A DNA stretch of 64,000 bases from assembly GCF_000422085.1 (NCBI RefSeq), contig NC_021741.1, positions 4,526,001 through 4,590,000 of the forward strand, written 5' to 3'. Below the pieces are notes generated by a model. The model did no database searches and was not told the DNA's origin. It saw only the letters and a program-made list of their open reading frames with translations. The translations under genes were made by a program, and so were the position numbers. The stretch's first letter is position 1; each line of letters begins with the position of its first letter. The DNA comes from Serratia liquefaciens ATCC 27592. GTDB taxonomy: Bacteria > Pseudomonadota > Gammaproteobacteria > Enterobacterales > Enterobacteriaceae. Of this stretch, positions 1-8,256 are shown in pieces.

Positions 1-268
1 TGGCACGCTTTTCCTCCAGCCCTATCACCATGCCGTTAACAATCGCGCCCAGCTGCGGCTCGGTGTTATAGAACGAAGTATGGCGGCGAATGGCCTCAAT
101 GCGCTGTTGTTTTTCCGGATACAGTTTTTTCAGCGCCGGCATCATGCTCAGGCAGAAACCGTAAGATTCCAGACGTTCAAAGCTCATCGACGACAGGTTG
201 TACATCATCCAACTGCGCCAGCAACGACGCAGGTCCTGCTTATTCAATTTTGGTGTTGGCGTATCCAT
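1..268 (-). CDS. PTS mannose-family IID component (partial, N-terminus only)
   Basis: This gene starts at 268 and runs off the left edge, so only 89 codons are present. IID is one of the two membrane subunits of mannose/fructose/sorbose-type phosphotransferase permeases. The visible start has the family-typical stretch with an arginine pair and a tryptophan (LRRCWRSW near residue 14), then a YGF/MMP segment and an ISS-like G-A-I/V-N-G-M stretch. Its ATG overlaps the stop of IIC (ATGA), which implies translational coupling. Family IID proteins are about 270-290 residues, so roughly two thirds lie outside the window. The substrate is not known. Confidence 0.9.
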   Translation of the reverse strand, partial: MDTPTPKLNKQDLRRCWRSWMMYNLSSMSFERLESYGFCLSMMPALKKLYPEKQQRIEAIRRHTSFYNTEPQLGAIVNGMVIGLEEKRA

Positions 269-1068
269 CAGAATTCATCCTCATCGTCAGCCTGAGGCGC
301 GGCCTGTGCGGCAGCCGCCTGCGGCTCTGGCTTATAGTTGTAGTGAATCAATGCCAGCAGCGCGCCGACAATCACCAGCGCCACCATATTCAGCTTGAGG
401 AAAACAATGCAGATGAACCCCACCAGGAAGTAAATCAGCATGCTGTAGCTTTTAATAATCTGCTTAAGAAGAATGGCGATACCGACCGCAGGCAGAATGC
501 CGCCGACCACGTTCATGGTAGTCAGCACCAGCGTCGGCAAGCTGTCCATAAAGGCGTTGATATAGCGCGCCCCGAAAAAGACGGCGATAAACGTCGGTAC
601 AAAGCGCAGCAGGAAGTTGGTGACCTGCGGCCAGATGGCGCTGTTAAGGTAAATGCCCTGTTCGTCCCCGCGCTCCACCGCCAGATCCGCGCGGTGGTTC
701 CAGTAGGAATTGAGTACCATCATGGCATTGAACAACACGGTGCCCATGATGCCGATAGTCGCTGCCAGGGCGACGGCCACCTCGGGTCCTTTACCGGAAA
801 GAATGCCCAGCGCAATCGCCGGGAATGCTACAAAATTGAGGTCGGCCGGCATCGATCCGCCCGGTGTAACCATGGCGATATAAACCGCCTGTACCGCCAC
901 ACCAATGATGATGCCGGTCTGTACATCGCCGAGGATAGCCCCCACCAGCATGCCGGAGACCAGCGGACGGCTAAGAATATACCAGCCTCCGGTCAGTCCC
1001 AGCAGCCAGGGGCTGCTCAGCGCGCCGAGATAGCAAAGTATCCCGATAAGCGTCGCTTCAAACCACAT
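268..1068 (-). CDS. PTS mannose/sorbose-family IIC membrane component
   Basis: Membrane permease subunit IIC of a mannose-family PTS, 266 residues, the usual family length. It is hydrophobic over most of its length, with glycine-rich stretches near residues 35-65 (SGMLVGAILGDVQTGIIIG) and a proline/glycine segment around 70 that are typical of sorbose-type IIC. The tail is short and acidic (DDEDEF). A GGGAG ribosome site precedes the ATG at 1068. It lies 22 bp after IIB and overlaps IID by 4 bp, so all PTS subunits form one transcript. With IID it should make the sugar channel. Sugar specificity cannot be read from the sequence. Confidence 0.92.
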   Translation of the reverse strand: MWFEATLIGILCYLGALSSPWLLGLTGGWYILSRPLVSGMLVGAILGDVQTGIIIGVAVQAVYIAMVTPGGSMPADLNFVAFPAIALGILSGKGPEVAVALAATIGIMGTVLFNAMMVLNSYWNHRADLAVERGDEQGIYLNSAIWPQVTNFLLRFVPTFIAVFFGARYINAFMDSLPTLVLTTMNVVGGILPAVGIAILLKQIIKSYSMLIYFLVGFICIVFLKLNMVALVIVGALLALIHYNYKPEPQAAAAQAAPQADDEDEF

Positions 1069-1090
1069 AGTTCACTCCCGCCGTTCAGGC

Positions 1091-1585
1091 TTATTTGAGT
1101 TTCTTTTTTGCATCCAGCCAGCTGAAATGGCTGGCATCCGGGACTAAACGGAATTCGATGGCATGGCCGTGTTCGGTCAGGAAATCGAAGGCTTCCGACT
1201 CTGTTACCGTCACGGATTGATTCGGGCCGATAGTCACCGTGTCTTTGCGGGCAGACATCGGGCCGACGTTGATTTTCTTGTTGCGATTGCTGAGGTCGAT
1301 TCCTGCTTCCATCAGCCGTCGCAGCGTGACCGGCGATTTGCCAATCACGAAGTACTGCTTGTCGCTGGCAATCACCTTCGGCAGTTTTTCTATCGCCTGC
1401 TGTACGGTGAACAGCCATACCTTGGTATCCTGCACTGCCCCTTTCATCACCGATGACAACAGCGGATCTGCCGCGACCTCATCATCAATCGCCACGATGC
1501 CGTCGCAGGGCAGCTCTTTCGCCCAGCGGGTCACCAGTTGACCGTGAATGACCCGGTCGTCGATACGTACGAATGAAATAGCCAT
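1091..1585 (-). CDS. PTS mannose/sorbose-family IIB component
   Basis: Cytoplasmic phosphotransfer subunit IIB, 164 residues, the full family length. The motif RIDDRVIHGQL at residues 7-17 carries the phosphorylated histidine (His14), which takes phosphate from IIA and hands it to the incoming sugar. A strong GAGGAGAG ribosome site precedes the start at 1585. IIA and IIB are separate polypeptides here, unlike the fused IIAB of E. coli ManX. It sits between IIA and IIC in the same direction with short gaps, consistent with an operon headed by the isomerase-like gene. Confidence 0.93.
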   Translation of the reverse strand: MAISFVRIDDRVIHGQLVTRWAKELPCDGIVAIDDEVAADPLLSSVMKGAVQDTKVWLFTVQQAIEKLPKVIASDKQYFVIGKSPVTLRRLMEAGIDLSNRNKKINVGPMSARKDTVTIGPNQSVTVTESEAFDFLTEHGHAIEFRLVPDASHFSWLDAKKKLK

Positions 1586-1594
1586 ACTCTCTCC

Positions 1595-2023
1595 TCAGAA
1601 ATCGTCCATTTGCGCCGTCACCGCAGGACGGGCAAGCGCAATCGCCTCACCGCCCTGCGCCACCAGCTCTTGTGCCGCCAGTTGAACATCCTTTCCTTCC
1701 AGCAATTCGGCACTCATCAGCAACATCGGGAAATTCACGCCGGTCACTACCGCCATCGGCACTGGCGCATTGGGATCAAAGGCGTGACGACAGGCCACGT
1801 TGTACGGCGTACCGCACAGCATGTCGCACAGTATCAACACACCGTCAGCCCCTGCGCTCACCCGACGCAGTTCGTCGGCAAAGTCCCGCTTAAAAGCCTC
1901 GATGCCGGCGCCTTCACTCAGACCGACATGACTGGTCCCCGGCAACTCGCCGTAAACCATGCGCGCGCTGCTCAGTAACGCCTCGGCCAGCGGCCCATGA
2001 GAAGTCACAATCACTTTCAACAT
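1595..2023 (-). CDS. PTS mannose/fructose-family IIA component
   Basis: Phosphocarrier subunit IIA, 142 residues. The N-terminal motif VTSHGPLA places the active histidine at position 9, as in the ManX A domain, where it accepts phosphate from HPr. An AAGGGG ribosome site lies upstream of the ATG at 2023. It follows the isomerase-like gene by only 5 bp and precedes IIB by 9 bp, so co-expression is near certain. The ending (MDDF) is clean, with no linker toward an IIB domain, so it is a stand-alone IIA rather than a broken fusion. Confidence 0.92.
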   Translation of the reverse strand: MLKVIVTSHGPLAEALLSSARMVYGELPGTSHVGLSEGAGIEAFKRDFADELRRVSAGADGVLILCDMLCGTPYNVACRHAFDPNAPVPMAVVTGVNFPMLLMSAELLEGKDVQLAAQELVAQGGEAIALARPAVTAQMDDF

Positions 2024-2028
2024 AATGT

Positions 2029-3798
2029 TTATCCCCTTACCCAGGCTTTGATGGTGCCCAGGGTTTTACCCAGGCTGCGACCATGTGGGCTGATGCGATA
2101 CGCCCCGACCGCAGCCGGGACGATGAAGGTTTCCGCGTAATGCACCACAAAGGGAGCAAAATGGCCCTCAGGGCTTTCAACCACTGCCTCTTCCCCTTCC
2201 ACCAGGTTCAGCACGTTCACTCGCCCTTCGGTATGGTGTAACACCGGTTCACTGAACCAGTGACGGCGGGTTTCGATAAATTCGCGCTCGTGCAGGCCGG
2301 TTCGCTCTTCCTGCCAGCCTTGCCCTTCAGCAACCGGTTCAACGTGGTTAACCAGATGCTCCGTTGCCCAGTCGGTGTCGCATTGCCAGTTGATCACCTG
2401 CTCACCGTGCTGCAAATGCACCGGACGCGGAAGGCCATCTAATCCCACACGGCCCCAGTCCCACAGTTTGAAGGTGAAAATGTACGGCGTAGCGCTGATC
2501 TCCAGCACCATGGTTTCCGCACCTGAACAGTGCACCGTCCCCGCCGGGATCAGGAAGTGATCGTGTTTACGCGCCGGGAAGCGGTTCACAAAACGGCGAT
2601 CGTCGAACGCCTTTTCACCCCTTTGGGCGGCCGCCAGATCGGCCATCATCGCCTGCGGATCGGTACCGTTTTTCATCCCCAGATACACTTCAGCTCCCTG
2701 CTCTGCCGCCAGAATGTAATAGCTTTCATCCTGGGTGTAATGCATGCCGAAATGCTGTTGGATGTATTCCGTCAGCGGGTGCACCTGGAAGCTGAGGTTT
2801 TGCCCGCCGACGGTATCCAGCAGGTCAAAACGGATCGGGAATTCGGCGCCGAAACGGGCGTGTACGCGCTCGCCCAGCAGGGGCCTCGGGTATAACAGCA
2901 CCAAATCCTGTGAGGGGATCTCGACCCGAACGTCACCAAAACGCATTAGCAGGCTGTTTTCCTCGGGCACGCAGTCAAAACACCACGCGTAGTTGGCTGC
3001 CGTCGGGTCGAGATCGAACTGTTGTTTCATCCATTGACCGCCCCAAATACCGGGGTCAAAAAAGGGCACGACGCGGAATGGACGTTGGGTGACCTGCTGC
3101 AATCCAGCGTGGAATGCCTCGCCACTCACGGCCTTGGGCTTACCTGCCTGGTTGGTGTCCAACACCAGGTCAGCACGCTGCAACAACGGGGTTTTATGGC
3201 GATCGAACACCCGCCATTCCACAAAAAAGGCCCGCTTGTAACGACGCAACACGTCTTCGTCCACATTGGTGACGCCCCAGTTGCCCAGTTCACCACGGCG
3301 AAAACGCTGCTGGATTTCCCAGCGAGCCATGTCGGCATAAACCAGCACATCGCCCTCGGCGATCAACGCCGCGCCCGGTCCATAAATCACTACCAGGCCA
3401 CTGTCGACGCTCGCAATTTGATCGCGCAGCTGCTGCACGCGCTCATCATCAAAAAATTCAGTCAGTTGATGACATGACAGCACGCCAAAAACGCGGTCTT
3501 CGGTTAAGTTGCGTTCAATCATCGCGTGAATATGCGATTCATCATATTTGGCCAATTCGGCGTTGATACTGCTGGCGGGCTTCAGCGAATGGATAAGATT
3601 CTCGCTCAGTTCTGCCAAATTCACCCCAGGGTAGCAATCCACCACCAACAGGGTTTTGCGTAACCCGAGGGCGGCAACCTTGCGGCTGACTGCCTCGACC
3701 ACCGCCGGCCAACCTTGCCAGGCGGCATGATCAAAGCCCTGAACCGCCACTTCCGGGTGTTTGTCATAGCTTGTTGCGTTGCGCTGTTGCTCTGTCAT
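2029..3798 (-). CDS. Two-domain phosphomannose-isomerase-like protein with kinase-like N-terminus
   Basis: About 589 residues, much longer than E. coli ManA (about 390). The C-terminal two thirds resemble class I phosphomannose isomerase: FQVHP and a downstream QDESYYIL supply likely zinc ligands, and HFLIPAGTVHCSG supplies a further histidine, all on a cupin core. The first ~230 residues look like a P-loop nucleoside-kinase fold (LLVVDCYPGVNLAEL, then LVVIYGPGAALI), but the glycine-lysine-threonine of a working Walker A is missing, so kinase activity is doubtful. It heads the PTS operon, so it probably acts on the PTS product. I chose ATG 3798 (preceded by AGAAGGA, closely spaced); a GTG at 3816 would add six residues. 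Confidence 0.82.
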   Translation of the reverse strand: MTEQQRNATSYDKHPEVAVQGFDHAAWQGWPAVVEAVSRKVAALGLRKTLLVVDCYPGVNLAELSENLIHSLKPASSINAELAKYDESHIHAMIERNLTEDRVFGVLSCHQLTEFFDDERVQQLRDQIASVDSGLVVIYGPGAALIAEGDVLVYADMARWEIQQRFRRGELGNWGVTNVDEDVLRRYKRAFFVEWRVFDRHKTPLLQRADLVLDTNQAGKPKAVSGEAFHAGLQQVTQRPFRVVPFFDPGIWGGQWMKQQFDLDPTAANYAWCFDCVPEENSLLMRFGDVRVEIPSQDLVLLYPRPLLGERVHARFGAEFPIRFDLLDTVGGQNLSFQVHPLTEYIQQHFGMHYTQDESYYILAAEQGAEVYLGMKNGTDPQAMMADLAAAQRGEKAFDDRRFVNRFPARKHDHFLIPAGTVHCSGAETMVLEISATPYIFTFKLWDWGRVGLDGLPRPVHLQHGEQVINWQCDTDWATEHLVNHVEPVAEGQGWQEERTGLHEREFIETRRHWFSEPVLHHTEGRVNVLNLVEGEEAVVESPEGHFAPFVVHYAETFIVPAAVGAYRISPHGRSLGKTLGTIKAWVRG

Positions 3799-3832
3799 AT
3801 CCTTCTGCCTATGCACTGAATAGATAGAAAAA

Positions 3833-3848
3833 GATTAATCGATTAACC
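3833..3848. promoter_or_regulatory. Candidate LacI-family operator 1
   Basis: GATTAATCGATTAACC is a 16-bp palindrome with one mismatched end pair and a central CG, the usual architecture of LacI/MalI-type operators. It lies 35 bp upstream of the isomerase/PTS start. It nearly matches the second site at 3965-3980; both fit GGTTAATCGATTAACC. A further half-site (GATTAACC) is at 3874-3881. Binding by the adjacent regulator is inferred from position and symmetry. Confidence 0.7.
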
Positions 3849-3964
3849 TCATAACAAACAGGCTGATTAACGAGATTAACCTCATATAACGAATAATAAC
3901 TCGCTAAAAAGCTTATAAATCGCGATCGTCGTCACACTCTATTTAACGAAATCACACAGAAAAA

Positions 3965-3980
3965 GGTTAATCGATATACC
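3965..3980. promoter_or_regulatory. Candidate LacI-family operator 2
   Basis: GGTTAATCGATATACC has the same left arm and centre as operator 1 and differs from the ideal GGTTAATCGATTAACC at two bases. It lies 34 bp upstream of the lacI-family start, which suggests autoregulation. The pair is about 130 bp apart, so looping between them is possible. Confidence 0.68.
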
Positions 3981-4013
3981 TTAATATAAAAGCCAGTATC
4001 GACAGGAGATGAA

Positions 4014-5039
4014 ATGAGCACCATAACCTTGGCGGATGTCGCCGCATACGCAAAAGTCTCCACCGCTACGGTTTCGATGGTATTGCGTAACCGTGGCCGC
4101 ATATCGGATGAAACACGCAAGCGTGTGCTGAGCGCCATCGATCATCTGGGCTACGTTTACAATCAGACCGCGGCAAACCTGCGCAATCGCAGCAGCAATC
4201 AGGTCGGCCTGCTGTTGCACGACATCACCAATCCTTTTTACGCCGAAATGACCGCCGGGCTGAGCCAGGAAATGGAACGCCATCAACTGATGCTGTTTCT
4301 GGCCAACAGCGAAGAATCGGCCGACAGGCAACAAAAATTTGTCGACTCGCTGCTGCAAAACAGCGCCAGCGGCATGGTGCTGTGTGCCGCCCGACAAACG
4401 CCGAGCCTGTTTTTTGAAACGCTGAAACGCCGCAAGATCCCGGCCATCATGGTGGTCAGGCCGGTGGCTGATGCGCACTTTGACTTTGTCGGCACAGATA
4501 ACTTCCTTGGCACACAGTTGGCAACCCAGCATCTGTTGGATCTTGGCCATCGCAATATTGCTTTCATCGGAGGATCCATCAACTCCACCACCCGCGCGCA
4601 GCGGTTGGGGGGTTACACCAGCAAGCTGCTGGAACGGGGGATTGTGGTCAAGGGCGAATGGATCGTCGACAGCGAGGCCAGCCAAAGCTCCGGCGCCAAA
4701 GCTGCAGAGCAGTTGTTGATGGCCCATCCGGAAATCACGGCGGCGTTATGCTATCAGGACATTGTCGCGTTGGGCGTGATGCAGACATTACGCAAACTCG
4801 ACCGCCAGATTGGCCGTGATTTCGCGCTGATAGGGTTTGATGATATTACCGAAGCGTCGCTGGTGCAGCCGGGTTTGACCACCGTATCGGTGGCCTCCCG
4901 CGAGATCGGCCGCAAGGCGGGGGAACTGCTGTATAGCCGCATTCAAGGCAATGATGAGCCACCAAAACGCATCATCCTGCCGCCTTCGCTGGTGATCCGC
5001 CAATCCTGCGGCTTTGCCGATCAATCTACGCCGGCCTGA
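4014..5039 (+). CDS. LacI-family transcriptional regulator of the PTS operon
   Basis: 341-residue repressor of the LacI/GalR family. The N-terminal helix-turn-helix reads LADVAAYAKVSTATVSMVLR (residues 6-25), followed by the hinge region and a periplasmic-binding-protein-like effector domain (VGLLLHDITNPFYAEM at about 63; IGFDDITEASLVQPGLTTV near 270). The fold and DNA-binding helix resemble MalI. A GGAGATGAA ribosome site precedes the ATG. It is divergent from the isomerase/PTS genes, and the 215-bp gap holds two near-identical palindromes, so local control is very likely. The inducer is unknown but is probably the phosphosugar produced by this PTS. Confidence 0.9.
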   Translation: MSTITLADVAAYAKVSTATVSMVLRNRGRISDETRKRVLSAIDHLGYVYNQTAANLRNRSSNQVGLLLHDITNPFYAEMTAGLSQEMERHQLMLFLANSEESADRQQKFVDSLLQNSASGMVLCAARQTPSLFFETLKRRKIPAIMVVRPVADAHFDFVGTDNFLGTQLATQHLLDLGHRNIAFIGGSINSTTRAQRLGGYTSKLLERGIVVKGEWIVDSEASQSSGAKAAEQLLMAHPEITAALCYQDIVALGVMQTLRKLDRQIGRDFALIGFDDITEASLVQPGLTTVSVASREIGRKAGELLYSRIQGNDEPPKRIILPPSLVIRQSCGFADQSTPA

Positions 5040-5055
5040 GGCCGGCGTAGAGCCT

Positions 5056-5838
5056 TTAGCCAACCTGCACCGACAGCATACTCAGTGCGCTCATCTCGAT
5101 GCCCTCCACCGGAAGGGTTATCGCCTCTTTGCCGTCCCAACTGCCCAGTACGTATAACAGTGGGAGATAGTGTTCCGGCGTCGGGTTAGACAGCGCTGCG
5201 CCTTCGTGCTGCATAAAATTGACCAGCGGGTGGTTATCCCCCTGATAATTCAGGTTATCACGCACAAACCGGTCAAACGAAGTGGCCCACGGATAAGGGG
5301 TGGCGTCCCCCTGCCATTTTACCATCCGCAGGTTATGCACCACGTTGCCGCTGGCGACGATCATCACCCCCTGGTCACGCAACACCGCCAGTTTACGGCC
5401 CAGTTCATAATGGTATTCCGCCGGTTTGGTGCCGTCGATGCTGAGCTGCACGATCGGAATATCCGCCTCGGGATACATTTTGATCAACACGCCCCAGGTG
5501 CCGTGATCCAGGCCCCATTCGCTGTCGTCTGCCGTGACAGTAATCGGCGCCAACACTTGCTGGATCTGCGCCGCCAGCTCAGGGGATCCTGGCGCCGGAT
5601 ACCGGGTATCGAACAGCGCCTGCGGGAAACCGCCAAAGTCATGGATGGTTCTTGGTTTTTCCATCGCGGTCACCGCGGTGCCACGGGTGTACCAGTGAGC
5701 AGAAACGGCAATGATGGCCTTCGGGCGCGGCAGCGTTTCACCCAGATGACGCCAGGCCTGGGTATAGCGGTTTTCTTCCAGCGCGTTCATCGGGCTACCG
5801 TGGCCGAGAAAAAGTGCAGGCATACGAGAGCTGTTCAT
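5056..5838 (-). CDS. ygiD: 4,5-DOPA extradiol dioxygenase family protein YgiD
   Basis: 260-residue member of the LigB/DODA family; E. coli YgiD cleaves DOPA at the 4,5 bond in vitro. The start (SSRMPALFLGHGSPMN) and the metal-site histidines His13 (GHGSP) and His48 (VSAHW) match the family, as does VASGNVVHNL further on. The frame is open upstream to 5976, but ATG 5838, with AAGGATC ahead of it, agrees with YgiD length and start. It is divergent from zupT, as in E. coli. Its natural substrate in enterobacteria is unsettled. Confidence 0.9.
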   Translation of the reverse strand: MNSSRMPALFLGHGSPMNALEENRYTQAWRHLGETLPRPKAIIAVSAHWYTRGTAVTAMEKPRTIHDFGGFPQALFDTRYPAPGSPELAAQIQQVLAPITVTADDSEWGLDHGTWGVLIKMYPEADIPIVQLSIDGTKPAEYHYELGRKLAVLRDQGVMIVASGNVVHNLRMVKWQGDATPYPWATSFDRFVRDNLNYQGDNHPLVNFMQHEGAALSNPTPEHYLPLLYVLGSWDGKEAITLPVEGIEMSALSMLSVQVG

Positions 5839-6044
5839 ACAAGATCCTTGGTCAGTCGCAAACATGATGGGGACTAGACTACGCCGTTTGCCACGGCGAC
5901 ACAGCCGGATAACCGTGATGATGATCTTCAATAAATTTGAACGGTTAAAACGATAGAAACAATCAGCCAAATCCACTCGATTTATGCCTTTACTCTGTTA
6001 GTATCAGAAAATAAACGATAATTTCAGCATAAAAGGAGACAACC

Positions 6045-6812
6045 ATGTCCGTACCGCTGCTCCTGACCTTGCTGGCCGGCGGCGCCACCTTTGTCGGCGC
6101 CCTGTTTGGCATTATTGGCCAGAAGCCTTCCAACCGAATGCTGGCTTTTGCTCTTGGATTTGCCGCCGGGATTATGCTGCTGATATCGCTGATGGAAATG
6201 CTGCCCGCGGCGCTGCACACCGTCGGCATGTCGCCGATGATGGGTTACGGCATGTTCATGCTTGGGTTGCTGGGGTATTTCGCGCTGGACCGCATGCTGC
6301 CGCACCAGCACCCGCAGGATCTGATGCAGCAACCGCTGAAACCGCACAACCTGAAGCGCACCGCGGTGCTGTTGACGCTGGGCATCAGCCTGCACAACTT
6401 CCCGGAAGGCATCGCTACCTTCGTCACCGCCAGCGCCGACCTGGAACTGGGCATGGGCATTGCGTTGGCCGTGGCTATCCACAATATTCCTGAAGGTCTG
6501 GCGGTGGCTGGCCCGGTGTATGCCGCAACCGGCTCCAAGACCAAAGCCCTGCTGTGGTCCGGTATTTCCGGCATGGCGGAGATTCTCGGCGGCGTATTGG
6601 CGTTCCTGCTGCTTGGCCCGATGATTTCGCCGGTGGTAATGGCGTCGATTATGGCGGCGGTTGCCGGCATCATGGTGGCGCTGTCGGTTGATGAACTGAT
6701 GCCGTTGGCGAAAGAAATCGATCCGCACAATAACCCGAGCTACGGCGTGCTGTGTGGGATGGCCGTGATGGGATTCAGCCTGACGCTGTTGCAAAGCGGC
6801 GGCATAGGTTAA
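6045..6812 (+). CDS. zupT: ZIP-family divalent metal transporter ZupT
   Basis: Inner-membrane importer of zinc, iron and other divalent metals, 255 residues with about eight hydrophobic segments. The two metal-binding signatures are present: HNFPEG at 117-122 and HNIPEG at 146-151. A histidine-containing loop (PHQHPQD, around 86-92) sits between membrane segments 3 and 4. An AAAAGGAGACAACC ribosome site precedes the ATG. It stands alone, convergent with ribB, and the two share a bidirectional terminator. Confidence 0.96.
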   Translation: MSVPLLLTLLAGGATFVGALFGIIGQKPSNRMLAFALGFAAGIMLLISLMEMLPAALHTVGMSPMMGYGMFMLGLLGYFALDRMLPHQHPQDLMQQPLKPHNLKRTAVLLTLGISLHNFPEGIATFVTASADLELGMGIALAVAIHNIPEGLAVAGPVYAATGSKTKALLWSGISGMAEILGGVLAFLLLGPMISPVVMASIMAAVAGIMVALSVDELMPLAKEIDPHNNPSYGVLCGMAVMGFSLTLLQSGGIG

Positions 6813-6826
6813 CGGTTTTCAGCCAC

Positions 6827-6856
6827 AAAAAAAGCCGCATTACGCGGCTTTTTTCA
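6827..6856. terminator. Bidirectional terminator between zupT and ribB
   Basis: AAAAAAAGCCGC, a short loop, then GCGGCTTTTTT form a GC stem flanked by A and T tracts. It can end transcripts from both convergent genes. Confidence 0.9.
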
Positions 6857-6878
6857 TCGTCAGAAGGTCAGTTCGTTA

Positions 6879-7532
6879 TCAGCTGGCTTTCTTTTCGTGA
6901 GCCTGGCGGTAAGCCACCAGATCTTCGATGGTCAATACGGTCATATCATGCTGTTTGGCAAACACGATCACTTCCGGCGCATGCGCCATGCTGCCATCGT
7001 CGTTAGTCAGTTCACACAGCACACCGGCAGGTTTGAAACCGGCCATAGAGACCAGATCGATAGTCGCTTCAGTGTGACCACGTCGGCTCAGCACACCACC
7101 TGGCTGCGCGCGCAGTGGGAAAACGTGCCCAGGACGATTCAGATCGCTTGGCTTGGCGTTATCGGCCACGGCCGCACGGATAGTGGTCAGGCGATCGGAT
7201 GCAGACACGCCGGTGGTCACGCCCTGCGCCGCTTCGATAGTCACGGTGAAGGCCGTCTGGAACTGGCTGGAGTTGTTGGTCACCATCATCGGCAGTTCGA
7301 GTTGCTGACGACGTTCTTCGGTGAGACACAGACACACAATACCGCTGCCGTGGCGAATGGTCAGTGCCATCTGCTCAACGGTCATGGTTTCTGCGGCGAA
7401 GATCATATCACCTTCGTTTTCACGATTTTCATCATCGAGCACCATTACACCGCGGCCATTGCGCAATGCTTCAATAGCTCGCTCTACGCGTTCTACCGGC
7501 GTGCCGAAATCTGAAAGTAGGGTCTGATTCAT
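6879..7532 (-). CDS. ribB: 3,4-dihydroxy-2-butanone-4-phosphate synthase
   Basis: RibB converts ribulose 5-phosphate to dihydroxybutanone phosphate for riboflavin synthesis. The protein has 217 residues from ATG 7532 ([12 protein letters not shown]), matching E. coli RibB. The acidic metal-binding loop is at 33-42 ([10 protein letters not shown]), and the catalytic region has His136 and His153 in [11 protein letters not shown]. It is a monofunctional RibB with no RibA domain. GAGG lies 9 bp before the start. The long leader contains an FMN riboswitch, so flavin feedback is expected. The open frame reaches 7547, but the shorter start fits the family. Confidence 0.97.
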   Translation of the reverse strand: MNQTLLSDFGTPVERVERAIEALRNGRGVMVLDDENRENEGDMIFAAETMTVEQMALTIRHGSGIVCLCLTEERRQQLELPMMVTNNSSQFQTAFTVTIEAAQGVTTGVSASDRLTTIRAAVADNAKPSDLNRPGHVFPLRAQPGGVLSRRGHTEATIDLVSMAGFKPAGVLCELTNDDGSMAHAPEVIVFAKQHDMTVLTIEDLVAYRQAHEKKAS

Positions 7533-7647
7533 GGTAAAAAACCTCATTAAAAAATTATGGATTACCAGAACCAGGGCGATCTTGAGGAGTAGCTAGCAAT
7601 AGCTAAAAAAATAACGCAAGCGGGCGCAAACCCGGCAGATACCGTTA

Positions 7648-7800
7648 CTCTCTCCCATCCGGACTATAACCGTCGGCCCCGGAATTACACCGGATCTGCT
7701 GACCTCTAACCAAGCTGCAAGAGACTGGCTGAGCGCTCGCGGGCTTTCACCGTAGAAGGTGATTTACCGCCGGTGGGGACTTGCACCCCGCCCTGAGAAT
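7648..7800 (-). promoter_or_regulatory. FMN riboswitch (RFN element) in the ribB leader
   Basis: On the minus strand the leader begins ATTCTCAGGGCGGGGTGCAA and includes CCCCACCGGCGGTAAAT, GTCAGCAGATCCGGTGTAAT and GACGGTTATAGTCCGGATGG, the hallmark conserved blocks of the RFN aptamer in correct order. It lies 116 bp upstream of ribB. Downstream (7605-7640) a small CGGG/CCCG stem and a T-rich tract (TTATTTTTTTAG) may form the expression platform. FMN binding should reduce ribB expression. Confidence 0.95.
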
Positions 7801-7949
7801 AAGCTTCTCGACTATAACGCTAATGATTAATCAGGGCAATTGGCAAAAGCACAATTCGGCCAATCACAGGGAATGCGGTTATTAGTTTATCCGGCGGGCA
7901 ACTCGCATTACACTAGACGACAGCTATTAAACTCTGAAAGGGATACGCC

Positions 7950-8228
7950 ATGATTGACCCGAAAAAAATTGAACAGATCGCACGCCAGGTGCATGAATCC
8001 ATGCCTAAAGGCGTACGTGAATTCGGGGAAGACGTTGAGAAGAAAATCCGTCAGGTGCTGCAGTCGCAGCTTACCCGTCTGGATTTGGTCAACCGCGAAG
8101 AGTTCGACGTTCAGACACAGGTGCTGCTGCGCACCCGTGAAAAGCTGGCGTTGCTGGAACAGCGCATGAACGAATTGGAAAGCAAGCTGAACGCAGCACC
8201 AGCCACACAACAGCCAGACGCAGAATAG
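7950..8228 (+). CDS. ubiK: Ubiquinone biosynthesis accessory factor UbiK
   Basis: Small 92-residue protein of the BMFP family (formerly YqiC). UbiK assists the Ubi enzyme complex in aerobic ubiquinone synthesis. The N-terminal half ([18 protein letters not shown]) is amphipathic, and the C-terminal half ([18 protein letters not shown], about 62-80) is a short coiled coil typical of the family. GAAAGGG precedes the ATG. It lies downstream of the divergent ribB leader, as in E. coli. Confidence 0.93.
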   Translation: MIDPKKIEQIARQVHESMPKGVREFGEDVEKKIRQVLQSQLTRLDLVNREEFDVQTQVLLRTREKLALLEQRMNELESKLNAAPATQQPDAE

Positions 8229-8256
8229 TTACCGCTAAGGGCGCGGCATCGCGCCC

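Noticed and set aside
250..1098. 282-codon plus-strand ORF opposite the PTS IIC gene
   Set aside because: Composition rich in H, Q, R and D is typical of antisense frames in GC-rich DNA; the minus-strand reading is a clear PTS subunit.
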